A stretch of 64,000 nt of DNA, taken from contig NZ_CP048113.1 in the NCBI RefSeq assembly GCF_010093065.1, positions 6,590,001-6,654,000 of the forward strand, given 5' to 3'. Source of the DNA: Chitinophaga agri (lineage in GTDB: Bacteria > Bacteroidota > Bacteroidia > Chitinophagales > Chitinophagaceae). The number at the start of each line of letters is the position of its first letter. The stretch's first letter is position 1. The position numbers and the translations under genes were made by a program. The notes beneath the pieces are model-generated. The model saw nothing but the letters and a program-made list of their open reading frames with translations. It made no database searches and was not told the origin of the DNA. Positions 56,921-64,000 of the stretch are shown in pieces.

Positions 56921-57307
56921 TTATTTGGTGCTATACTGCATGATCAGTCTTTTCACGCGGATCAGCAATTCGCCGGGAATAACAGGTTTTTTCAGAAAAT
57001 CATCTGCGCCGAGTTTAAAACCTTCCAGGATGATCTCTTCGTTCCCTGCATTAGAAACAATGATCACCGGTATTGGTTTACCTTCTTTTCTGCTTTTTAC
57101 CTTACTGAGTATTTCAAAGCCATTGGCATATGGCATCATAATATCTGTAATGATCAGATCATAGTTGTATTGGGTATCTTCCAGACGCTGAAATGCTTCT
57201 TTGCCATTGGTTACGTGATCAATCTTGTATTCTTCCTTGTGAAGGATCCTTTCCATGATCTTAGGCATTACTTCGTCATCTTCTACGAGCAGTATTCTGT
57301 TACTCAT
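56921..57307 (-). CDS. Stand-alone response regulator receiver protein
   Basis: 128 residues from the ATG at 57307; the reading to 57358 adds an unlikely 17-residue leader. It is a receiver domain only: ILLVEDDEV, LIITDIMMP (phospho-acceptor in the ITD triplet), VIIVSNAGN and the conserved lysine in LKKPVIPGEL. Without output domain it would act by binding a partner such as the HEAT protein or a glycosyltransferase. It is the first gene of the minus-strand run and faces the large kinase cluster at 57854. Confidence 0.9.
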   Translation of the reverse strand: MSNRILLVEDDEVMPKIMERILHKEEYKIDHVTNGKEAFQRLEDTQYNYDLIITDIMMPYANGFEILSKVKSRKEGKPIPVIIVSNAGNEEIILEGFKLGADDFLKKPVIPGELLIRVKRLIMQYSTK

Positions 57308-57594
57308 AATTGGCTTTTTGTATATGAATGAGCTGGCGGAAACATGCTCCTTCAGCATTGTTCAAAGTATTCAGGTGTATAAGTATGTTGCTGAAAGTGT
57401 AGAGCTGTAATCTGTCATTTACAGAGGCATATTCTTTCATCTATCTCAACGGTATAATCCTATATATACTGAAAATCACACTTCAGGGATTTGCCGGAAC
57501 GAGAAAAATAACAGTACTATTTACATTGTAAATAATTATAACCTATTGTAGCAAATGAATGTATCAGTTGTAATATTCAGGTAGCAAAGTTACG

Positions 57595-57602
57595 TGCAGT
57601 AA
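57595..57602 (-). promoter_or_regulatory. Bacteroidota -7 promoter box before the response regulator
   Basis: CAAAGTTA on the plus strand is TAACTTTG on the minus strand, matching TAnnTTTG. A transcript starting here would have a leader of about 280 bases before the response regulator. Confidence 0.5.
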
Positions 57603-57853
57603 TGTAAATGTAAGCCATATTAAGGTTACAAATATATATAGGATTGAGGCTGGCAGATCAGCTCGTGTGACGGAAACCGTTTTTGAGCTGACTCATGAGC
57701 GAATGAACAGATCCTTGTGTTCGCTATGTTAATCTTAGCTGTTCAGCGATAATTATTATCGGTCATAATAGCGATGTATATGGCCAGCGAAGTGACTATT
57801 CCCCTATATTTGTCTGGTCGTATTGTCATCATCCTATTTGTACACTTACTGAT
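57603..57853. other. Divergent intergenic region between regulator operon and kinase cluster
   Basis: The full gap is 57308-57853. Apart from the promoter box at 57595 no repeats or RNA genes are seen. It should hold the promoters of both units. Confidence 0.4.
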
Positions 57854-60800
57854 ATGAAGAATACCTTAAAACTTCGCCTGTATATAGGTTTTGCCCTTGC
57901 CCTTTTTTTTGTTACTGCCGGAGGTATATTCTCATATGTCACCTTTACGCACCAGCGGACGGAGGGGAAATGGGTGGAGCATTCCTATGAGGTTATTACA
58001 GCTGCGCAGCGGCTCAACCGTTATATCTATGAGCTGGAGGCCGCAAGTACGGCTTACCGGACGACCCGCGTCAGCAAATTTATGGAGCCTTATGCCCAGA
58101 CGGGGCCCAAGCTACTACCATTGGCGCAGGACCTGCGGAAGCTGGTGGCCGATAATGTGGTACAATATCGCCGGGCTGGTAAGCTTGAGAATAACGTGAT
58201 CGCATTAATGAACTATTGGCAGGGACTGCGCGAGGATACAGTGAACATCTTTAAGGACCCACTCACGTCCATAGAAGAACAAAGGAAGTATGTTGATACT
58301 GTCCATAACCAGATTATCGAGATTATCGCAGAGGAAAGGGGGTTATTGATCAATCGGACAGCTTCCAACGAGTCATCTGTGGGGCGTGCCATCACTATGC
58401 TTATAATAAATACTGTGTTCATTTTGCTCATCGCAGCCACCCTTATGATCGTCTCGTTCCGGGAGCTGTCCAGCAGGATGAAGATCCAGCAGGAATTGCG
58501 GAGGCGTTTAAAAGATGTGGAAGACCTGAACAGGGAGACAACAGAAAAGAACTGGCTGCTAACAGGGTTATCCCATATTAATGAGAGTCTGAGCGGGGAT
58601 ATGGAGACGCGCGTACTGGCAGCCCGCTGTCTGGAGGTAATGGTGGAATACCTGAAAATACCGGCAGGGGCCTACTATTCATTTGAGGAGAACGAGAAAG
58701 TACTAAAGCTATGTTCCGGTGTTGCATTGCCGGCAGGCGCTAAAAAGGAATACGCATTACAGGAGGGGATTACCGGATATGCCGCTACCAAACGGGAGAT
58801 TACGGTGATAGAACGGGTACCTGCCAGTTACTGGAAAATAGAAACGATCGGCGGGGATGCGCAGCCAGGGGCGATCATCTGTTTGCCGCTCTGGCATAAC
58901 GATGACCTGGTAGGAGTAATGGAGCTGGTGACATTCGGGGATCTTTATCCGGGAACACTGGAGTTGCTAAAGACCACTGCCAATGCGATCGCCGTAGCGA
59001 TCAATGCTGCGGAGGCAAGGGGCAGGGTATTGCAGTTGCTCGGAAGAGTGCAGGAACAGAAAGAAGTACTCGAAGCGCAGCAGGAAGAGCTGCGGCAGTC
59101 CAACGAAGAGCTTACCCGTCAGTCAGAGATATTACAGGCATCAGAAGAAGAGTTACGCGTGCAGGAAGAAGAGCTGCGTCAGATCAATGATGAGATGACA
59201 GTGCAGAACAAAGCGTTGGAGATGGCGCGTCAGGAACTGTCACTGAAGGCAGAGGAGCTGGAGCAAAGCAGCAGGTATAAGTCTGAGTTCCTGGCAAATA
59301 TGTCGCATGAACTGCGTACACCACTGAACAGTGTACTGATACTGGCACGGTTACTGGAAGAAAATAAAGACCGTAATCTTAACAATAAGCAGGTAGAATA
59401 TGCCGGCATTATTCATAAGTCCGGCTCTGATCTGCTGAAGCTGATCAATGACATCCTCGACCTGTCGAAGATTGAGGCTGGTAAAGTCGAAATGCAGATA
59501 GAGCCGGTATCTGTACAGCAGATGGTAAATGACCTGGAGCAGCTGTTCCATGTAGTGGCGGAGGAGAAGAATATACGTTTCACTACGGAGATAGCGCCGG
59601 AAGTACCGGAAATGATCCGTACGGACCGTCAGCGCCTGGAACAGGTGATCAAGAATTTATTATCGAATGCATTCAAATTTACCCCCAGAGCTGGTAGTAT
59701 ACAGTTACAGTGGATGGTAAAGGCGGATGGATTACATATCGCAGTCAGTGATACGGGAACGGGGATACCAGTGGAAAAGCAGCAGCTGATCTTTGAAGCA
59801 TTCCGTCAGGCAGATGGCTCTACCAGCCGGAAGTACGGCGGTACAGGACTGGGGCTGTCCATCAGTAAGGAGCTGATGAAAAGACTGGGAGGAGAGATCA
59901 GACTGGAAAGCACGGAAGGGCGGGGTAGTACTTTCACGATCGTGATAGCGATAGAGGGAACGTCCAGACCTGTGCAGACAGCCGTACCCAAAGTGGCAGA
60001 AAAGCCCATGCAGGCTGTTGAACAGGCAGTAGTACCGATACCTGTGGCCGCGACAATGCCGCCGGTGGCGGAATCGCCGAGCGTACCGGATGATCGTGAC
60101 AGCCTGACCAAACAGGACAAGCTGGTATTGATCATAGAAGATGATGTAAACTTTGCTACTATATTACGCGACTTTGCAAGAGAGAAAGGATATAAGACGA
60201 TTGTGGCCCTGAATGGGAACGATGGATTGTTCTTTGCCCGTAAATATCTGCCGGCAGCCATCCTGCTGGATATGACCTTACCGCTGATAGACGGGAACAG
60301 TATCCTGAAGATACTGAAGAGCCATGAGGACCTGAAGCATATACTCGTCCATGTAATAACGGCAGGAGAAATATCGCTGCAGGTGCGTGACAAGATAGAG
60401 GGATATACGCAGAAGCCACTGCAGGTGACGGATATGGAGTCGGTTTTTGCAGGCATCAGTGATCAGTTGCAGTCCAGGTTCAAAAAGGTGCTGGTCGTAT
60501 CAGACGGCGTGTTGCTGAATCATCCGTCGTTACAGTCCATGAGCGATGAACGGCAGTTGCAGACGCAGTATCATCATGTAAGGACACAGGAGGAAGCGGA
60601 GAAGGAGTTGCAGCATAAGAGTTATGATGCGGTAATATTGGATGCCGGGAGCCAGATGGGGGATAATGTGAATAATTTGCACATGTTCAGGCAGCTGGCA
60701 GCCAACAAAGGAATGCCTATCATTGTATATCTTGACCATGATATATCGGAAGCGGATGAACTCCAATTGAAGAAAGACGCAGCGGCTATTGTACGGAATT

Positions 60801-61279
60801 CCACGTTCTCTACAGACAGGCTGATGGATGAGCTGGAACTGTTCATGTATAAGTTGCAGGAGACGCCTTCACAGCAGCACCAGGAAGTACTGGCCTCTGA
60901 GCACTCACTAGCGGGGCAGAAGATATTACTGGCGGATGATGACATGCGAAATGTGTTTTCTCTGAGCGCTTTGCTGGGAGAGCAGGGGATCGATGTGGTG
61001 ACGGCCGCAGACGGCAAGGAAGCACTGGAAAAACTGGAAGAGCATAGAGATATACGCCTTGTACTAATGGACATCATGATGCCGGAGATGGATGGTTATG
61101 AAGCGATGCGCAGGATCAGGGCTAATGTGCGTTATAAGACCTTACCGGTGATAGCGCTGACGGCGAAGGCGATGGCAGGAGACCGGGAAAAATGTATTGC
61201 AGCAGGGGCGTCTGATTATATCGCCAAACCTATAGACAGTAGTAAACTTTTATCTTTAATGCGTGTGTGGATGGTGTAA
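57854..61279 (+). CDS. Hybrid sensor histidine kinase with three receiver domains
   Basis: 1141 residues. Domains: N-terminal membrane segment (about 8-28), a periplasmic CHASE3-like domain (about 35-175), second membrane segment (about 185-205), a GAF domain (about 240-395), a glutamine/glutamate-rich coiled coil (395-470), HisKA with H485 in NMSHELRTP, HATPase to about 715, then receivers 1 (D806 in LLDMTLP), 2 (D930 in VILDAGS, degenerate) and 3 (D1073 in LMDIMMPEMDG). Multi-receiver kinases of this kind pass phosphate to other proteins. It heads a cluster with CheR, CheB and a receiver kinase, suggesting one signalling unit. Confidence 0.93.
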   Translation: MKNTLKLRLYIGFALALFFVTAGGIFSYVTFTHQRTEGKWVEHSYEVITAAQRLNRYIYELEAASTAYRTTRVSKFMEPYAQTGPKLLPLAQDLRKLVADNVVQYRRAGKLENNVIALMNYWQGLREDTVNIFKDPLTSIEEQRKYVDTVHNQIIEIIAEERGLLINRTASNESSVGRAITMLIINTVFILLIAATLMIVSFRELSSRMKIQQELRRRLKDVEDLNRETTEKNWLLTGLSHINESLSGDMETRVLAARCLEVMVEYLKIPAGAYYSFEENEKVLKLCSGVALPAGAKKEYALQEGITGYAATKREITVIERVPASYWKIETIGGDAQPGAIICLPLWHNDDLVGVMELVTFGDLYPGTLELLKTTANAIAVAINAAEARGRVLQLLGRVQEQKEVLEAQQEELRQSNEELTRQSEILQASEEELRVQEEELRQINDEMTVQNKALEMARQELSLKAEELEQSSRYKSEFLANMSHELRTPLNSVLILARLLEENKDRNLNNKQVEYAGIIHKSGSDLLKLINDILDLSKIEAGKVEMQIEPVSVQQMVNDLEQLFHVVAEEKNIRFTTEIAPEVPEMIRTDRQRLEQVIKNLLSNAFKFTPRAGSIQLQWMVKADGLHIAVSDTGTGIPVEKQQLIFEAFRQADGSTSRKYGGTGLGLSISKELMKRLGGEIRLESTEGRGSTFTIVIAIEGTSRPVQTAVPKVAEKPMQAVEQAVVPIPVAATMPPVAESPSVPDDRDSLTKQDKLVLIIEDDVNFATILRDFAREKGYKTIVALNGNDGLFFARKYLPAAILLDMTLPLIDGNSILKILKSHEDLKHILVHVITAGEISLQVRDKIEGYTQKPLQVTDMESVFAGISDQLQSRFKKVLVVSDGVLLNHPSLQSMSDERQLQTQYHHVRTQEEAEKELQHKSYDAVILDAGSQMGDNVNNLHMFRQLAANKGMPIIVYLDHDISEADELQLKKDAAAIVRNSTFSTDRLMDELELFMYKLQETPSQQHQEVLASEHSLAGQKILLADDDMRNVFSLSALLGEQGIDVVTAADGKEALEKLEEHRDIRLVLMDIMMPEMDGYEAMRRIRANVRYKTLPVIALTAKAMAGDREKCIAAGASDYIAKPIDSSKLLSLMRVWMV

Positions 61280-61294
61280 ATCTTATTGTTTGTT

Positions 61295-62116
61295 ATGAAA
61301 GAGGATATCTCAAATGCAGATTTCCTGGATATCATCAGCATTGTTAAGTTACAATACGGATATGATTTCACCGGCTATGCACCGGCTTCCATCAGGCGGC
61401 GCTTATTCCGTTTCATGAGCCATATGCGGCTGACCTCCGTTTTTGAACTGAAGCACAGGTTGGTCAATGATCAGGATTTCTTTGCGCGGTTGGTACAGTA
61501 CATTACGGTAAATGTCACAGAGATGTTCAGGGACCCTCAGTTCTATAGGACATTGCGTGAGCAGGTATTACCTAAACTGGCCGCCTACCCCAATATTAAA
61601 ATATGGCATGCCGGTTGTTCTACCGGAGAGGAGGTGTTTTCCATGGCGATACTCCTGCATGAAGCCGGACTGTTAAGCCGGACGAAGATCTACGCTACTG
61701 ATCTGAACCCGGCGAACCTGGACAAAGCCGTTACAGGTATTCTGCCATTGGATAACATGAAAGACTTTACACAGAATTATATACAGTCAGGCGGCCTGGC
61801 GGATTTTTCTAATTACTATACGGCCAGGTATGACAATGTGCTGATCAAGAAGGAGCTCAGAAAGCAGATCATTTTCTTTCAGCATAATCTGGTAACAGAT
61901 AAGGTATTCAATGAATTTCAGCTGATCTGTTGCCGTAACGTGTTTATTTATTTCAACAGGGAATTGCAGAATAGCGTATTACAGTTGTTCTATGACAGTT
62001 TATCTCCACGGGGGTATCTGGCGATGGGCATAAAGGAGACGATGCGTTTTGCAGATATTCACCGGAAGTTTGAAGTTGTACATGCGCATCATAAAATATA
62101 CCGGCGTAAGGAGTAG
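61295..62116 (+). CDS. CheR-type protein-glutamate methyltransferase
   Basis: 273 residues from the ATG at 61295. An N-terminal helical domain is followed by the S-adenosylmethionine site HAGCSTGEEVFS and the CRNVFIYF motif. It methylates glutamate residues in chemoreceptor-like helices; here it may modify the hybrid kinase coiled coil, since no chemoreceptor is present. Fifteen bases after the hybrid kinase, so probably co-transcribed. Confidence 0.9.
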   Translation: MKEDISNADFLDIISIVKLQYGYDFTGYAPASIRRRLFRFMSHMRLTSVFELKHRLVNDQDFFARLVQYITVNVTEMFRDPQFYRTLREQVLPKLAAYPNIKIWHAGCSTGEEVFSMAILLHEAGLLSRTKIYATDLNPANLDKAVTGILPLDNMKDFTQNYIQSGGLADFSNYYTARYDNVLIKKELRKQIIFFQHNLVTDKVFNEFQLICCRNVFIYFNRELQNSVLQLFYDSLSPRGYLAMGIKETMRFADIHRKFEVVHAHHKIYRRKE

Positions 62117-62141
62117 CCGTTTATAAGACCCATTAGAGAAT

Positions 62142-62702
62142 ATGAACAACGGATTTGATGTTATTGTTATAGGAGGTTCTGCAGGCAGCCTGTTGGTGCT
62201 GACTGAGATCCTTGACGCTATACCCTATCATCTGGCACCGCCTGTTGTGATCGTGTTACACCGTCTCCGGAATGTGCAGAGTGAAATGGGACGGTTATTA
62301 TCTACGACCAGGCAGATCATAGAGCCGGAGGACAAGGAGCCGGTGCGTGAACATTGTATGTATCTTGCTCCGCAGAACTACCATCTGCTGGTAGAGGCGG
62401 ACAGGACTTTTATGCTTGATTATTCGGAGCTGGTGAATTACAGCCGTCCTTCTATTGATATGACCTTTAGTAGTATTGCTGATGTGTATGGTGCGGGGAC
62501 TTTAGGTATCTTGCTGAGCGGCGCTAACAAGGATGGGGCCGAGGGGCTTTGTCAGATCATAGCAGCCGGGGGAACAGGTATTGTGCAGGATCCGCAGACA
62601 GCTGCTTTCAGTGCGATGCCGCAGTCTGCTATTGACATGTGTGCAGGCGTGCAGGTAATGTCAGTAGCAGATATTAAGAAATTTATAATCGGTGAAACGT
62701 AA
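62142..62702 (+). CDS. Stand-alone CheB methylesterase domain
   Basis: 186 residues. Only the catalytic domain is present: S13 in GGSAGS, H40 in VLHR and D131 in NKDGAEG are the triad, and the usual N-terminal receiver is missing. It would reverse the methylation by CheR; regulation must come from another receiver, for example that of the neighbouring kinases. 25 bases after cheR-like. Confidence 0.9.
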   Translation: MNNGFDVIVIGGSAGSLLVLTEILDAIPYHLAPPVVIVLHRLRNVQSEMGRLLSTTRQIIEPEDKEPVREHCMYLAPQNYHLLVEADRTFMLDYSELVNYSRPSIDMTFSSIADVYGAGTLGILLSGANKDGAEGLCQIIAAGGTGIVQDPQTAAFSAMPQSAIDMCAGVQVMSVADIKKFIIGET

Positions 62703-62758
62703 ACGCGGGAACCTCCGTATATACGATCAAAATAGCCGTTAAAAGAATTAAAGAAGAG

Positions 62759-63844
62759 ATGACTAAGAAATTTACTATTCTGCTGGTCGATGACCGGATG
62801 GAGAACCTACTATCACTTGAACAAATGCTGTTAGCCGATAACCGGGCATTTTTACAGGCTACTTCCGGCAACGAGGCATTAAAGCAGGTGTTGAAGCACG
62901 ATGACATTGGGTTAGTCATGCTGGACGTACAGATGCCGGATATGGATGGGTTTGAGGTAGCCAGGCTACTGAAAGCGAACCCTAAAACGAGAGATATTTC
63001 TATCATTTTCGTGACAGCCATTAATAAGGACGAGTATTATGTATTGAAGGGATTTGAGAAGGGTGCGGTAGATTACCTGTCTAAGCCATTGGATATTAAT
63101 GTTACCCGTGCGAAGGTGGACGTTTTCGAACGACTGTATTTTTATCAGCATGAATTGAAGCAGGCCGTAAGAGACAGGGAGCTGATCAACGGTCAGCTGG
63201 AGCGGTTTATGCATGTGGTAGCACATGATCTGAAGTCGCCTTTATCGGGTATTACAGGTCTTTTATTACTGATGCAGGAGGAAGAGGAGATCAGTCAGTC
63301 TGCTTTCCTGAGTGAGTATACCAGTATGGCGATCAATGCAACATCTCAGTTGTCGGACATGATCTCATCTATCCTGGATTACAGCAGGGACCATCAGTTC
63401 CGGCATAAGGAGGAGGATGTGGATGTGAACGAGCTGCTACAGCAGCTGATAAAGTTGTTATTCCCGCCGGCGAAGGTAGATATCAAGGTGCAGGATCGGC
63501 TACCGGTTATACATACCAGCAGGCAGAAGTTGCAGCAGGTATTTCAGAATTTGCTGAGTAATGCCATTAAGTACAATGATAAGGAGAAGACGGAGATTGA
63601 GATTGGAGGAAAATCTGATGGCGATTTCTACGAATTTTATGTCAAAGACAACGGTCCGGGAATAGAGGAAAAGGACAATGAGCGCATCTTCAAGCTGTTT
63701 GAGAAAGTGGACAATGATGACACGAAAGGCACTGGCGTTGGGCTTAACATATTGAAACTGCTGGTAGAAACGCAGGGCGGGAAGGTCTGGGTAGAGTCAA
63801 AGTTTGGGGAGGGGAGCAGCTTTCACTTTCAATGGCGGAGATAA
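62759..63844 (+). CDS. Receiver-histidine kinase hybrid
   Basis: 361 residues with an N-terminal receiver (D56 in VMLDVQMPDMDG, K near 108 in SKPLD) and a HisKA domain with H156 in VVAHDLKSPLSG, then an HATPase domain with NLLSNAIKYND, DNGPGIE and GTGVGLNI. No membrane segment. Receiver before kinase is the arrangement of kinases controlled by an upstream kinase, plausibly that at 57854. Fourth gene of the cluster. Confidence 0.92.
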   Translation: MTKKFTILLVDDRMENLLSLEQMLLADNRAFLQATSGNEALKQVLKHDDIGLVMLDVQMPDMDGFEVARLLKANPKTRDISIIFVTAINKDEYYVLKGFEKGAVDYLSKPLDINVTRAKVDVFERLYFYQHELKQAVRDRELINGQLERFMHVVAHDLKSPLSGITGLLLLMQEEEEISQSAFLSEYTSMAINATSQLSDMISSILDYSRDHQFRHKEEDVDVNELLQQLIKLLFPPAKVDIKVQDRLPVIHTSRQKLQQVFQNLLSNAIKYNDKEKTEIEIGGKSDGDFYEFYVKDNGPGIEEKDNERIFKLFEKVDNDDTKGTGVGLNILKLLVETQGGKVWVESKFGEGSSFHFQWRR

Positions 63845-63912
63845 AAAAAGCGCTCAGGTAACGAAAAAAAATCATAAATTAAATGTTGAATGATAGGAAT
63901 AGCCCATTCAAT

Positions 63913-64000
63913 ATGTGTATGATAGATTTTTATTTAAATTCAGACAGGAACAATGAACAGACGTCCGCCGGTAATGAAGAGGAAATAGTACATACCGGGT
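63913..64000 (+). CDS. Start of an open frame truncated by the window end
   Basis: ATG at 63913 (or 63919) opens a frame that stays open to the end of the window, giving M-C-M-I-D-F-Y-L-N-S-D and an acidic run before it is cut. There is no motif in 29 residues, so this is only a possible gene. Confidence 0.3.
   Translation, partial: MCMIDFYLNSDRNNEQTSAGNEEEIVHTG

Overview
The window is a stretch of chromosome from a member of the Bacteroidota, most probably a Chitinophaga-like species of the Chitinophagaceae. The signs are several TAnnTTTG promoter boxes, a TonB-dependent receptor with a carboxypeptidase-like N-terminal domain, many secreted proteins ending their signal peptide in a short A-x-A/S-x-A type site, the histidine kinase styles (HisKA_2 with TPR, hybrid kinases), a DUF2339/DUF3999 pair and a C-x-x-C-less Mrp ATPase. 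This lineage assignment is an inference from gene content; no 16S gene is present.

Layout. 1-4549: sensory genes (end of a histidine kinase, a receiver/sigma-54 activator, a convergent TPR histidine kinase). 4740-9950: a divergent locus with alcohol dehydrogenase, DinB-like protein and short-chain dehydrogenase on the minus strand and an AraC regulator, a hypothetical protein and an alpha/beta hydrolase on the plus strand. 10005-12566: a stand-alone LytTR protein and two unknown genes separated by non-coding DNA with repeats. 12681-27201: mostly housekeeping genes (prmC, ribD, YigZ family, 3-hydroxyacyl-CoA dehydrogenase, Mrp/ApbC, pyrF, glutaryl-CoA dehydrogenase, apbE) mixed with secreted sugar-type oxidoreductase/isomerase genes and small envelope proteins. 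27487-31536: HAD hydrolase and the DUF3999/DUF2339 membrane pair. 32003-34293: modABC molybdate transporter. 34488-38408: accessory patch with a 941-residue DUF4157 (eCIS-core) protein, an Abi/HEPN gene with AT-rich sequence, and tRNA-Leu. 38473-41013: histidine kinase, glycosyltransferase, small membrane protein. 41033-42411: non-coding segment with two tRNA-Gly genes, a 40-bp-arm palindrome and a 21-bp tandem repeat. 42412-47240: GH51 arabinofuranosidase, acetyltransferase, TonB-dependent receptor. 47604-57307: a ten-kilobase minus-strand gene run (response regulator, HEAT protein, two GT2 glycosyltransferases, TPR/YaiO beta-barrel, DUF4838 lipoprotein). 57854-63844: hybrid histidine kinase with three receiver domains, CheR, CheB and a receiver-kinase.

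How the genes fit together. The right-hand third looks like one signalling-plus-surface-polysaccharide neighbourhood: a large sensor cluster sits divergently from a response-regulator-led operon whose products would span the envelope (membrane-embedded processive GT2 enzymes, a TPR/outer-membrane barrel, a secreted glycan-active lipoprotein). This resembles in architecture the known synthase-dependent exopolysaccharide systems (PgaABCD type) but has a different gene set. The strongest candidates for new biology are this operon, the DUF4157 protein with an OTU/papain-like looking tail beside an abortive-infection gene, and a tandem pair of hairpins with compensating base changes in the leader of the TonB-dependent receptor gene.
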